A DNA stretch of 64,000 nt from Chlamydiota bacterium (GTDB lineage: Bacteria; Auribacterota; Tritonobacteria; UBA1439): NCBI GenBank assembly GCA_012729785.1, contig JAAYCL010000031.1, positions 1-64,000 of the forward strand. Reading direction: 5' to 3'. The position numbers were made by a program, and so were the translations under genes. This document shows positions 1 to 8,491 of this stretch, piece after piece (within the stretch, counting starts at the first letter, position 1; each line of letters begins with the position of its first letter). The notes below the pieces were generated by a model. That model saw nothing but the letters and a program-made list of their open reading frames with translations, ran no database searches and was not told the DNA's origin.

Positions 1-33
1 GTTACGTGCGATGCCCCGCCTCTTCATGGAAGC

Positions 34-205
34 ACCTCACTCGATGCAATGCCGCAGTCTCGCTTCGCGGGGCACACGTTAGTGTGCCCTGCGATAGTAT
101 CGGGGTTTGCCTGCCCGCCATGCCCATCCGGCAAGGCGTATGGCAGGCGGGGGATTTATCTTACCTTCAGCTCCTCTTTGTCCACGGTGCCGAAGTAGAC
201 GAGGT
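34..205. repeat. 172-nt repeat unit, copy 1 (two hairpins)
   Basis: This unit is repeated, at roughly 90 % identity by eye, at 3702..3874. It contains the last codons of a minus-strand propeller gene and that gene's downstream flank. Two hairpins are visible. The first is 66..93, with CGCGGGGCACAC pairing with GTGTGCCCTGCG around a GTTA loop (one G-T wobble). The second is 109..148, with an outer stem GCCTGCC/GGCAGGC, a 3-nt bulge and an inner stem CGCCATGCC/GGCAAGGCG with one mismatch. It lies just past the stop of the gene at 156..1754, so it could be a structured 3' end. Bases 1..33 hold nothing recognisable. Confidence 0.8.
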
Positions 206-1754
206 TGTCGGCGGAGGTGGTCTTCGTCATATCCACCGCGCCGCCTTCCAGTATGTAGGTCCCCGTCGCGATGCCCGAGAAGCTCGCCGAGAGCGCCAGG
301 TAGTCCCGGATGGGCTCGGCCGTCAGTATGGTCCCCGCCTCGAAGCCGAGGTACGGCACCGGCGAGGCCGTGAACCCGACGCCGGACTGGTAGTAGAGCG
401 TCGAGCCGTCCGCCATCAGGATGCGGACGAACGGGTAGCACGGCACGGTCAGCGGCCACACGTCCGCCGTGACGGAGATCGAGTCGGCCGTCCCGTACTC
501 CGCCTTGTCAGCCGTCAGGTCGATCGGCGGCGTCGCGGTCGGCTCCGGCGGCACGGGCGTGGCCGTGCGCGTCGGCGTGCTCGTCGGGGTGGGCGTGATG
601 GTGGGCGTCGGTTCCTCCCTCAGGCAGTAGACCCTGTTGTCGTTGGAGCCGATGTAGATCATTCCGTCGCTCCCGATGGCGGGGGAGGAGTCGATGTCGT
701 AGCCCGTGGCGAAGGTCCAGAGGAGCGTCCCGGATGAAAGGAACGAGTACACCTTGCCGTCCCAAGCCGCCGTGCACACCGTATCGTCGCTTCCCAGCGC
801 GGCGGAGGAGCTTATCCCCTCGCCGATGTCGTAGCTCCACGAGAGCGCGCCGGACGGCGCGAGGGCGTAAAACCTGTTGTCATATGAACCGACGTAGATC
901 ATTCCGTCGCCGCCTATGGCCGGGGACGCATACACCTGCGCCTGCGCCCGGTACGACCACAGGAAGACCCCCGAGGGATCGAAGGCGCGGAGATGGCCGA
1001 AGGTATCTCCGTCGCCGTTGTCACCCACGTAGACATTCCCGTCCGTCCCGATCGCGGGCGAGGAGAAGTGCGCCGAGTTGGTCGCATAGTGAGACCAGGA
1101 GAGGCCGCCTGACGCGGTGAATGCGTACAGGCGCGAGTTGTGGTTGCCGATGAACACCCTCCCGTCCGTCCCGATGGCGGGGGAGCAGTAGAACCAATAC
1201 CCCGTGAGGTAGCTCCAGGCGAGTGCGCCGTTCGATTCGACGGCGTATGCCCTGTAGTCCTGCGAACCGAAGAAGACCTTGCCGTCCGTTCCGATCGCGG
1301 GCGAGGATTCGACGTCGTCGCCGGTGCGATAGCTCCAGGCGAGGGAGCCGGAGGAGTCGACGGCGTAGAGGCGGTTGTCGTCGGAGCCGACGTGGACCCG
1401 TCCATCGTGACCTATCGCGGGCGAGGATGTGACGTCGTAACCCGTAAGGTAGCTCCAGCGGAGCGTCCCCGCGGAGTCGAACGCGTAGAGATGACTGTCG
1501 ACCGCCGCATCATCGGCGTCGCCGGAACCGACGTAGATGGATCCGTCCGTCCCTATCGCGGGCGAGGAGAAGATCCAGCTTGCGGTCTGATAGCTCCATA
1601 GAAGCGCCACGGAGGAAGGGAACGCGTACGCGCTCCTCCCGGTATGGAGGAGGTTCCCCCTGAACATCGGCCACGCGGAGTTTGCGAGCTCAGCGGGGAG
1701 GGGGGACGACACGGCGAGCGGGACGAGCGCGATGAACGGCACAAAGCGTTTCAT
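156..1754 (-). CDS. Secreted eight-bladed PQQ-like beta-propeller protein with C-terminal cassette
   Basis: The product is about 532 residues. The ATG at 1754 is preceded by AAGGAG and opens a signal peptide (MKRFVPFIALVPLAV, ending near SPLPA). After a WPMFRG...HTGRS motif come eight repeats of about 40 residues built on SSPAIGTDG.(V/I)(Y/F)(V/I)G...N(R)LYA...G.L.WSY, the pattern of PQQ-like (BamB-type) eight-bladed propellers. No PQQ-enzyme catalytic residues are evident, so a binding or scaffold role is likelier than dehydrogenase activity. A Pro-Thr linker (TPTPTSTPTRT) then leads to a beta-rich C-terminal domain of about 125 residues that is almost identical in the paralogue at 2070..3623. 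The protein is exported; its ligand is unknown. A longer frame continues upstream but has no better start. Confidence 0.9.
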   Translation of the reverse strand: MKRFVPFIALVPLAVSSPLPAELANSAWPMFRGNLLHTGRSAYAFPSSVALLWSYQTASWIFSSPAIGTDGSIYVGSGDADDAAVDSHLYAFDSAGTLRWSYLTGYDVTSSPAIGHDGRVHVGSDDNRLYAVDSSGSLAWSYRTGDDVESSPAIGTDGKVFFGSQDYRAYAVESNGALAWSYLTGYWFYCSPAIGTDGRVFIGNHNSRLYAFTASGGLSWSHYATNSAHFSSPAIGTDGNVYVGDNGDGDTFGHLRAFDPSGVFLWSYRAQAQVYASPAIGGDGMIYVGSYDNRFYALAPSGALSWSYDIGEGISSSAALGSDDTVCTAAWDGKVYSFLSSGTLLWTFATGYDIDSSPAIGSDGMIYIGSNDNRVYCLREEPTPTITPTPTSTPTRTATPVPPEPTATPPIDLTADKAEYGTADSISVTADVWPLTVPCYPFVRILMADGSTLYYQSGVGFTASPVPYLGFEAGTILTAEPIRDYLALSASFSGIATGTYILEGGAVDMTKTTSADNLVYFGTVDKEELKVR

Positions 1755-2069
1755 GCGAATGGCTCCTTTCCAGGCGTGGGCGATTCGCGGACCCGCGTCC
1801 ATCCTCGGCGCCGACGGCGCCGTCCAGCCCCGTCGTCCCCCATCGGCGGGGGAGGGAACGCGGGTGAGCGACCGCCTGCGCCTCCTCCGGAGCAGAGCCT
1901 TAAGGCTCCGCACATTTTTCCCTCCTGCGGCGCAAAGCCGCGGGGAGGGCTGTTCACTCCCGCGCGACGGGACGGGCGGTTGCGGACTTCCTCGCCTCAC
2001 CCGTCTGTTTACACGGGACAAAGGCCGGAATCCGAAGCCTCCGCTCCAATGCACACCGTGGGGGGACTC
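1755..2069. other. Intergenic spacer between the two propeller genes, with a palindrome and a hairpin
   Basis: No gene is seen in these 315 nt. A perfect 14-nt palindrome GAGCCTTAAGGCTC lies near 1896..1909. A GC-rich hairpin at about 1920..1949 (CCCTCC-t-GCGGC, loop GCAAA, GCCGC-gg-GGAGGG) follows. On the minus strand the hairpin is followed by A residues rather than T, so it does not look like an intrinsic terminator for the gene ending at 2070. No convincing promoter for the gene starting at 1754 was found, so the two propeller genes may be co-transcribed. Confidence 0.5.
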
Positions 2070-3623
2070 TCATCGAACCTTCAGCGCCTCCCTGTCCACG
2101 GTGCCGAAGTAGACGAGGTTGGAGGCGGAGGTGGTCTGTGTCATATCCACCGCGCCGCCTTCCAGTATGTAGGTCCCCGTCGCGATGCCCGAGAAGCTCG
2201 CCGAGAGCGCCAGGTAGTCCCGGATGGGCTCGGCCGTCAGTATGGTCCCCGCCTCGAAGCCCAGGTACGGAACGGGTGAGGCCGTGAACCCGACGCCGGA
2301 CTGGTAGTAGAGCGTCGAGCCGTCGGCCATGACGATCCGCACGAACGGGTAGCACGGCACGGAGAGCGGCCACACGTCCGCCGTGACGGAGATGGCGCCC
2401 GTCGTCCCGTACTCCGTCTTGTCCGCCGTCAGGTCGATCGGCGGCGTCGCGGTCGGCTCCGGCGGCACGGGCGTGGCCGTGCGCGTCGGTGTGCTCGTCG
2501 GCGTGGGCGTCGGGCCGAGGCAGTAGACCCTGTTGTCGTTCGACCCGAAGTAAATCCTTCCGTCCGATCCCAGTGAGGGGGACGCATACACGTGTCCCGC
2601 CGTCTCGTAGCTCCAGGCGAGCTTGCCATTCGACTTGATGGCGTAGAGCCGGTTGTCCTGCGAGCCGACGTAAACCCTGCCCCCGCTTCCCAAGGCAGGC
2701 GAGGATATATCTATGGCCGCGCCGGTTCGATAACTCCAGTCGAGCGTCCCCTTGGGGTTGAGCGAGTAGAGGCGGTGGTCATTCGAGCCGAAGTAGCACC
2801 CCGCCCCGCTCAAGATGGCTGGCGAGGACCAGATGGCTCCTTCGGTCCGATAACTCCAGGTGAGCTTGCCGGTGGACCTGAGCGCGTAGAGGCAATTGTT
2901 CTCCGATCCGATGTAAACCCTGCCGTTGGTCGCGATCGCGGGCGAGGAATACACAGCACTGCCTGTCGCATAGGACCAGGAGGTGAGCCCGTCGGCAGGA
3001 TCGCACGCGGTGATGATGCCTGCGTCCGTCCCCAGGCAGATCGGGCCATCGGGTATAATAGCGGGGGAACTGTACAGGTCGTGTGTCTTGCCTCTGCCCC
3101 ACATCCTTTCTCCCGCGGGCGTGAACGCCCGGAGCCAATTGTCCTTTGAGCCAACGTAGATGGTCCCGTCGCTGCCGATCACCGGGGAGGATGCAATAAT
3201 GTCATCGGCGAGGAAACTCCAGGAGAGCATGCCGTCGGACTTGAAGGCGTAGAAACGGTGGTCGCCGGATCCCGTGTAGACGGTCCCGTCGCTCCCGACC
3301 GCAAGGGAGGATTCGATCTCCCCCCCCGTCACGTAGCTCCAGGAAAGCGCACCCGCCGGGGTGAATGCGTAGAAACAGTTGTCCATGGAGCCCACGTAGA
3401 CCTCCCCCCCGCTCCCGAACGCGACGGAGGACCATACGCTATCAGCGGTCGTGTAACTCCAGGAGAGAGTCGGGACGTTGGGGCCGCCGAACGTGCTCAA
3501 GCCCGTGTGCCGCGCGTCGTGCCGGAACATCGGCCACGCAGACGAGGCGGGCTGGGCGGAAACCGGGAATGCGAGGGAGAGAATGAGGAGGAGGGGAAGG
3601 AGCACTGCGATGACGGTTTTCAC
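2070..3623 (-). CDS. Secreted eight-bladed PQQ-like beta-propeller protein, paralogue of the next gene
   Basis: The product is about 517 residues. Two adjacent GTG codons (3626 and 3623) follow AGGAGG; the second has the better spacing of 7 nt. A classical signal peptide ends near VSAQPA. Then come WPMFRHDARHTGLST, eight propeller repeats with a degenerate fourth (RMWGRGKTHDLYSSPAIIPDG), a TPTPTST linker and the same C-terminal domain as in 156..1754. The propellers of the two genes differ at most positions, whereas about 440 nt at the 3' ends are nearly identical at DNA level. This suggests recent duplication of the tail or gene conversion between the copies. The family (PQQ-like repeat proteins) is clear; the function is not. 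Confidence 0.9.
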   Translation of the reverse strand: MKTVIAVLLPLLLILSLAFPVSAQPASSAWPMFRHDARHTGLSTFGGPNVPTLSWSYTTADSVWSSVAFGSGGEVYVGSMDNCFYAFTPAGALSWSYVTGGEIESSLAVGSDGTVYTGSGDHRFYAFKSDGMLSWSFLADDIIASSPVIGSDGTIYVGSKDNWLRAFTPAGERMWGRGKTHDLYSSPAIIPDGPICLGTDAGIITACDPADGLTSWSYATGSAVYSSPAIATNGRVYIGSENNCLYALRSTGKLTWSYRTEGAIWSSPAILSGAGCYFGSNDHRLYSLNPKGTLDWSYRTGAAIDISSPALGSGGRVYVGSQDNRLYAIKSNGKLAWSYETAGHVYASPSLGSDGRIYFGSNDNRVYCLGPTPTPTSTPTRTATPVPPEPTATPPIDLTADKTEYGTTGAISVTADVWPLSVPCYPFVRIVMADGSTLYYQSGVGFTASPVPYLGFEAGTILTAEPIRDYLALSASFSGIATGTYILEGGAVDMTQTTSASNLVYFGTVDREALKVR

Positions 3624-3701
3624 CACGGCACCTCCTGTCTAAGACGGCCATGCGCCTCGACCGCCATTGTGCGATCGCCGCTACACCCGTTCACCATACA
3701 T

Positions 3702-3874
3702 ACCTCACTCGATGTAATGCCGCAGTCTCGCTTCGCAGGGCACAGGTAAGTGCGCCCTGCGATAGTATCGGGGTTTGCCTGCCCGCCATGCCCATTCGGC
3801 AAGGCCTATGGCAGGCGGGGGATTTATCTTACGGTCAGCTCCTCCCTGTCCACCGTGCCCCAGTAGACGAGGTT
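3702..3874. repeat. 172-nt repeat unit, copy 2
   Basis: This is the second copy of the unit at 34..205, lying upstream of the propeller gene that starts at 3623. The first hairpin persists at 3734..3761 as CGCAGGGC/GCCCTGCG: the G-T wobble of copy 1 is replaced by an A-T pair, so the stem is preserved. The second hairpin is also kept (GCCTGCC...GGCAGGC). Preservation of pairing suggests the structure matters, or that the unit is a REP-like element carried along in the duplication. Confidence 0.8.
3824..3874 (-). pseudogene. 3' remnant of a third propeller-protein gene
   Basis: Read on the minus strand, 3874..3824 encodes NLVYWGTVDREELTVR followed by TAA. This matches the last 16 residues of the two intact propeller proteins (NLVYFGTVDREALKVR and NLVYFGTVDKEELKVR). 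Homology stops abruptly at 3874, and 3875..4156 shows no propeller coding. It is therefore the surviving 3' end of a third tandem copy whose body was lost, probably by recombination between copies. Confidence 0.8.
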
Positions 3875-4156
3875 CGAACGCGAGGGGCACGGGTCTCACG
3901 GTGCGATCACCCGGCGGCACACGTAATCATTCGCGAAGGCACCATGGAAATGCTATACCCGAAATACCCGCCGGTCAATCACCCGCGGGGGGGGATTTTT
4001 GAGGGGGTGCCGGGGGAAGCCGGGAGGCGTGACAGGCGGCGGACGGAGCGTACATCGCGCGAACTGTAACGCTTTTCCGGTCGGCGTAGCCGGGGACGGC
4101 GCTCTCGACGCCCGTCGGGCGAACGTCCGCGGAAACAGTTGCAGACGGCGTCTCGG
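3875..4156. other. Non-coding stretch after the truncated propeller copy
   Basis: I see no supported gene, RNA or promoter in these 282 nt. It lies between the scrap of the third propeller gene and the 3' end of the polyferredoxin gene, and includes a run of nine G at about 3988..3996. It may mark the breakpoint at which the third propeller gene was deleted. Confidence 0.4.
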
Positions 4157-5758
4157 CTACTCCGCACGAGACTCGCCGAGGGAATAGACCCGTATCGCCG
4201 CCTCGCCTTCGACCGGGCAGATGTGCTCGCAGCGGCCGCAGCCGATGCACTTGAACGTGTCCACGGCGGGACGGCCCACCGCGCCCCCGGCCGCATTCAG
4301 GCCGAGGCCCGGGCCGACGTCCTCGGTGATGGCTTTCGGGGAGACGGGGCAGACCTCCTCGCAGGCGAGGCACGGCATCCCCTGCGACCACGGGATGCAT
4401 CTCGTCCGATCCACCACCGCGGTGCCCAGTTTCACCGGCCGCACCTGTCCGGACCCTTTCTTCTCCTCGGGCGTCAGCCGCCTCAGCGCGCCCGAGGGGC
4501 AGACCTGTCCGCAGAGCGTGCACGAGTAGACGCAGTAGCCGATGCGCGGGATGACGCGGGGCGTCCAGATCCCCTCGACTCCCGCCTCGAGGATCGTCGA
4601 GTGGATCGCGTTCTTTGGGCAGATGCGCGTGCATGCGCCGCACCGCAGGCAGGCGGCGAGGAATCGCGGCTCGGGCAGCGCCCCCGGCGGGCGGATGAGG
4701 CGGGCGCGGTTCGTGCGCCCGCGGGAGAGGCGGAGGAGGGGGATCGAGAGGAGGCCGCCCCCGATGCCCGCGATGAGCGCCCGGCGCGCGAGGTCGGGCC
4801 CGCGCGCGTCCGCGTCCTCGCGGAAGCCGAAGCCGAGCGCGTCCTCCGGGCAGGCGGCCTCGCAGTTGAGGCAGAGGAGGCACTCGGGCCCCCGCCACGC
4901 CGCCGCTCCTTCCGGCGACGCCCCCCCCTGGCAGAGGAGCGCGCACCGGCCGCACGTGGTGCAGCGCGGGTGTCTTTTGAAGAGGCGCACGGGCGAGCAT
5001 TTCGAGAGGAGGCCGAGGAGGGCGCCGAGCGGGCAGAGAAACCGGCACCAGGCCCTCGGCCATACGAGGTTCGCGGCGAGGACGGCGGCGAGGAGCAGGC
5101 CGGTGAACAAGGCGGTCCGGTGGAAGACGATCTCGCCGACCAGTTCCCGGCGCTCGAGGAATGCGAACGCGGCCTCCGCCGAATCCGCGAGGTGCGGGAG
5201 GCCGGAGTCCGCGGTGGCGGAGAGGAGGCGCGCGGCGAGGAGGTGGACGGCCGGGAAGACGGAGAAGACGAGCCCCCGGGCGAGGATGCAGAGCGGGTCC
5301 AGCGCGGCGGGCTGGAGCGACGCGAACGCCCCCGCAACGAGCAGGGCGGCGAGGAGGCCGTACTTCATCGCCTGCGCGGGAAGGTGCGAGGCGCGGGCGA
5401 GGCGGCCTTTGCGCTGCGTCCGGGGGGCGAGACGCCCGCAGGCCTGGTTGAGCGCGCCGAGCGGGCAGACCCAGCCGCAGAAGAACCTCCCCAAAAGGAG
5501 CGTCGCCGCGGCGGTGACGAGCGCCCAGAGGAAGGCGGGGCGGATCGCGCGCGTGGAAACGAGGAGGCCGAGGGCCGCGAACGGGTCGAAATCGAGGAAC
5601 CTCCCCGCGGCGGAAGGCGCCGCGACGTCCGGGGCGCCGAGATCCATCGCGTCGGACGCGTAGCGGGCGCGGAAGACGAGGGCGAGGAAGAGCAGGAGGA
5701 ACGCGGCCTGCGAGAGCCGCCGCAGGCGGCGGAGGACGACGGTGCGGGAGCGTTTCAT
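4157..5758 (-). CDS. NapH/MauM-type membrane polyferredoxin
   Basis: The product is about 533 residues. The N-terminal half is membrane-embedded with several hydrophobic segments and two NapH-type loops, CGWVCPLGALNQ and CRFLCPLGALLGL. The C-terminal half resembles NapG/MauM ferredoxins, with successive cysteine clusters CTTCGRCALLC, CLLCLNCEAACP, CLRCGACTRICP, CTLCGQVCP, CLACEEVCP and CIGCGRCEHICP, enough for several 4Fe-4S clusters. Such fusions carry electrons between the quinone pool and periplasmic or membrane partners. The ATG at 5758 (MKRSRTVV) begins just before the first membrane helix; an upstream extension adds only a non-hydrophobic stretch. It follows the DUF362 gene by 91 nt in the same direction, an arrangement found elsewhere, so the two probably act together. 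The electron donor and acceptor are unknown. Confidence 0.88.
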   Translation of the reverse strand: MKRSRTVVLRRLRRLSQAAFLLLFLALVFRARYASDAMDLGAPDVAAPSAAGRFLDFDPFAALGLLVSTRAIRPAFLWALVTAAATLLLGRFFCGWVCPLGALNQACGRLAPRTQRKGRLARASHLPAQAMKYGLLAALLVAGAFASLQPAALDPLCILARGLVFSVFPAVHLLAARLLSATADSGLPHLADSAEAAFAFLERRELVGEIVFHRTALFTGLLLAAVLAANLVWPRAWCRFLCPLGALLGLLSKCSPVRLFKRHPRCTTCGRCALLCQGGASPEGAAAWRGPECLLCLNCEAACPEDALGFGFREDADARGPDLARRALIAGIGGGLLSIPLLRLSRGRTNRARLIRPPGALPEPRFLAACLRCGACTRICPKNAIHSTILEAGVEGIWTPRVIPRIGYCVYSCTLCGQVCPSGALRRLTPEEKKGSGQVRPVKLGTAVVDRTRCIPWSQGMPCLACEEVCPVSPKAITEDVGPGLGLNAAGGAVGRPAVDTFKCIGCGRCEHICPVEGEAAIRVYSLGESRAE

Positions 5759-5849
5759 CGCAGGGGATTGACGGGTCGCTTCGCCGCGCCTCCGTGGGCG
5801 ATCCGGGATTGCCGCATCATTGACGGACCCCCGCACGGCGGCGCGGGAC

Positions 5850-6779
5850 TCATACGCGGGCCGTCTTGAGGGCCGCGTACTCCGTGGTGCCGAGGCCGCG
5901 CTTCTGCCCGAGGCCGAGGTAGCCGACGTCCGCGGCCTTCAGGCCGAGGAGCGAGGCGGCCCACGCGTCGAGGGCGACCTGGTCGGTCCCCGCGGCGACG
6001 ATCCCGGGGTGGGTCAGGTCCTCCGCCCGCCCCCCGCTCGGGCCGTTGCGCAGCATCACCCGCGTGGCGTCGAGGACGACGAGCGTCGGTTGCGCGAAGG
6101 CGGCGAGGTCGGCGATGGTCTCGTGGATCTTCCGGTGCAGTTTCCCGCGCCGCCCCCCGACGATCCCGTAGAGGTTCTTCATCGCGGCGGTGAGCTTGCT
6201 GAGCCCGTGCTGCTTGACGACGGGGACGTTGATGAACTTGTCCGCCTCGAGGAGGGGGACCATCACCGGCCAGGTTCCGACGTCCCCGCCGACGGCGGTG
6301 TCGCGGAATGCGCGCGGGCCCTGGACGACCACCTTCGCCCCGGCCTTCTCCGCCGCGGGCCCGATCCCGCTCACCGCGAGGCAGCGCCGCGGCTCCTCGA
6401 TGATATGGTCGAAGACCACGACCTCGCGCGCCCCCGCCTTCAGCGCCAGCTCCACAAGCGCCGCGACGATCTCCGGGTGCGTGTCGGCGCCGAGCTCGGG
6501 GGTGCTGTCCCAGGAGATGTTGGGCTTCAGGGCCACCCGGTCGCCCTTGGCGACGAAGCGCCCCATCCCGCCGATCGCCTCGACGGCGGCCCGCGCCTGC
6601 GCCCCCGGCGAGGAGCCCTTGGCGAGGGCGATCGCGGGAAGGGAGGGGGCGGGGGGGACGGAGAAGGAGAGGCGGCCCGGCGCCGCCTCCGACGCCGCCC
6701 GGAGCCATTTCGAGGAGGGGAGGAGCGCGAACCCCGCCGCGAGGCGGGCGCTCCACGAGAGGAACTGGCGCCTGTTCAT
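5850..6779 (-). CDS. Tat-exported DUF362 family protein
   Basis: The product is about 309 residues. It begins MNRRQFLSWSARLAAG, a twin-arginine signal (RRQFL) followed by a short hydrophobic stretch. The body shows DUF362 hallmarks: VALKPNISWDSTPELGADTHPE, VKQHGLSKLTAAMKNLYGIVGG and VVLDATRVMLRNGPSGG. DUF362 proteins are often encoded beside ferredoxins, and the NapH-type polyferredoxin follows here. Export by Tat implies folding, possibly with cofactor loading, in the cytoplasm. The biochemical role of the family is not settled. No cysteine cluster is present, so electron transfer must depend on the partner protein. A weak GGTGAA precedes the chosen ATG; the frame is open much further upstream without signal-like sequence. 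Confidence 0.88.
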   Translation of the reverse strand: MNRRQFLSWSARLAAGFALLPSSKWLRAASEAAPGRLSFSVPPAPSLPAIALAKGSSPGAQARAAVEAIGGMGRFVAKGDRVALKPNISWDSTPELGADTHPEIVAALVELALKAGAREVVVFDHIIEEPRRCLAVSGIGPAAEKAGAKVVVQGPRAFRDTAVGGDVGTWPVMVPLLEADKFINVPVVKQHGLSKLTAAMKNLYGIVGGRRGKLHRKIHETIADLAAFAQPTLVVLDATRVMLRNGPSGGRAEDLTHPGIVAAGTDQVALDAWAASLLGLKAADVGYLGLGQKRGLGTTEYAALKTARV

Positions 6780-6847
6780 CGTTTCACCCGCGGGCGGATG
6801 CGCGCGAAAGGCCCGGCGCGGCCGGCGCCTCGCCTCTCGCGCGGGGA

Positions 6848-8410
6848 TCAGTCTCGCGCCTTCTCCGCGGCCGCCCTCTCCGCGGGGCCGGGCGCGGGAT
6901 CCTTCGCGTGCTCGCGCTCGAGTTCCGCGCAGATCCGCTCCTTGAGCTCCATGCACTCCGCGCTCGTCTTGGCGAGGGAGGGATCGTTCCACATCGCCTC
7001 GAACTCGGCCAGGAAGTCCGTGACCAGCTTCCGGTCGGCCTCGCCGCGGACGATCAGCAGATTCTCGAGGTTCTTCGTCTCCGCGTAGTTGGACCAGTTG
7101 TAGGAGCCGGTGACGAGCGTCTCCCCGTTGATGATGGCGGCCTTGTGGTGGAGGAGGCTCGACTTGGGGTGGAAATGGTCGTAGTCGGCCTTGCCGCGCG
7201 CCGGCTCCCACGAGAACGAGGGGAACCATTTGTACTTCAACTCGATGTTCGGGAGCGGCTTCTGCCGGTACTCGCTCATGACCTGCTTGAACTCGCTCTC
7301 GACCGACGCGTTCCGCTCCTCCGGGTCCTTGATGAACGCCCTCCGGCGCTCGGCGACCGCGCGGTAGGCCTCGACCTTCCCCGAGGCGATCGCCTCGATG
7401 TCGGGCACCACGGATGTCGGTTCGCGGAAGAGCTGGCTCAGATTGGCGATGATGCGGATGCGGACGGAGGGGTAGTCCCGCGCGATGCGGAGCAAACTGT
7501 CGGCGAGGGTGGGCGAGGTGAAGGAGAAGGTCATTATGTCGATCGCCGCCGGCGCCCCTTTCTGCGCGCGCACGACCGCCTCGGAGAACGTCTCCTTGAC
7601 GTACCTCTCGAGGCGCTCCACGCTGTTGAAACGCGACTCGATGCCCCCCGCCGCGCGGGCGGCGGGGGCCGGGGGCGCGGCCGCGGCCCGCTCCGGGGGC
7701 GCGTCGGCCCCGTCGTGCGGGTTGTGGACCCACTTCCCCATCGCCCAGAGGCGCTCGAACTCCGCCTGGTACTCCGCCGCGGCGCGGGGGTTGTTGAGGA
7801 AGAAGAAGCGGTCCTCGGCGTACTTGACGTTGGAGCCGATCTCGATATTGGCGCTGCCGGTGAAGACGTGCGCGCCGTCGACGACGCCGAACTTCTCGTG
7901 CATCGTCTTGAACGGGAGGCCGGTCGCCTTCTCGGCGAGGACCGGATCGATGACCTTGGCCTCGATCGGCAACCGGTCGGCCCTGATCTTCTCGATCACT
8001 TCGTTGATGACGGGGACGCCGTCCTTGTCCTTGATCGACTCGTCGAGGAAGAGGCGGACCTTCACCCCGCGTTCGATCGCCCTGACGATCGCGGCGTGCT
8101 CGCCGGTGTAGACCCCGTACAGGTAGCAGGCGATGTCGATCTTCTCCCCGGCGCGGTTGATCAGGTCCATCAGCGGGAAGCTCAGATCGCCGGGGCGCGT
8201 CGAGAAATTCTTTCCGTCGCGGTCGAGTATGCGCACCTTCTTATTGTAGTTGACCGGCGAGTAGCCGCAGAACGGCGACATGAAGACGAAGTTGCCGGTC
8301 TCGGGCGGCGGCGGGGGAGGGACCTTCACGACCTCCGCGGCCGGCGGCGTCGCGAGGCCGGCGGCGGATGACAGGAGCAGAACGGCGAACGTCAGGACGG
8401 GTATGCGCAT
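6848..8410 (-). CDS. Secreted phospholipase D-like (HKD) protein
   Basis: The product is about 520 residues with a signal peptide (MRIPVLTFAVLLLSSAAG). Two PLD-superfamily half-sites are present. The first, MHEKFGVVDGAHVFTGSAN, has the full HxKxxxxD pattern. The second, LHHKAAIINGETLVTGSYN, has Asn in place of the Asp. Both are followed by the usual TGS.N element. A Pro/Ala-rich linker near the middle joins the two domains. PLD-like enzymes use the paired His residues on phosphodiesters (phospholipid, DNA or cardiolipin); the substrate here cannot be told. The Asp-to-Asn change may alter activity. The ATG at 8410 gives a clean signal peptide and is preceded by GAGG. It has its own promoter at 8440..8468 and is separate from the exbBD genes upstream. 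Confidence 0.88.
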   Translation of the reverse strand: MRIPVLTFAVLLLSSAAGLATPPAAEVVKVPPPPPPETGNFVFMSPFCGYSPVNYNKKVRILDRDGKNFSTRPGDLSFPLMDLINRAGEKIDIACYLYGVYTGEHAAIVRAIERGVKVRLFLDESIKDKDGVPVINEVIEKIRADRLPIEAKVIDPVLAEKATGLPFKTMHEKFGVVDGAHVFTGSANIEIGSNVKYAEDRFFFLNNPRAAAEYQAEFERLWAMGKWVHNPHDGADAPPERAAAAPPAPAARAAGGIESRFNSVERLERYVKETFSEAVVRAQKGAPAAIDIMTFSFTSPTLADSLLRIARDYPSVRIRIIANLSQLFREPTSVVPDIEAIASGKVEAYRAVAERRRAFIKDPEERNASVESEFKQVMSEYRQKPLPNIELKYKWFPSFSWEPARGKADYDHFHPKSSLLHHKAAIINGETLVTGSYNWSNYAETKNLENLLIVRGEADRKLVTDFLAEFEAMWNDPSLAKTSAECMELKERICAELEREHAKDPAPGPAERAAAEKARD

Positions 8411-8439
8411 GGTGCAGGCCTCGGGTGGATAACGTAAAA

Positions 8440-8468
8440 AGAATACCCTCCGCGTCACGCAGGGTCAA
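8440..8468 (-). promoter_or_regulatory. Sigma-70-type promoter of the phospholipase D-like gene
   Basis: On the minus strand, TTGACC (8468..8463) is followed after 17 nt by TATTCT (8445..8440), 29 nt before the start codon at 8410. Confidence 0.6.
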
Positions 8469-8491
8469 GGCCCAAACGGCGCGTGCGCCCC

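Noticed and set aside
1915-1950. Strong GC hairpin as an intrinsic terminator
   Set aside because: On the minus strand, the direction of the upstream gene, the stem is followed by A residues, not T.
156-3623. PQQ-dependent dehydrogenase function for the propeller proteins
   Set aside because: Only the structural repeat is present; no PQQ- or calcium-binding catalytic residues were seen and the domain order fits BamB-like scaffolds.
3866-3885. GGTTCGAAC string resembling a tRNA T-loop
   Set aside because: The flanking bases do not form a T stem and no acceptor, D or anticodon arm is present; it belongs to the propeller-gene remnant.
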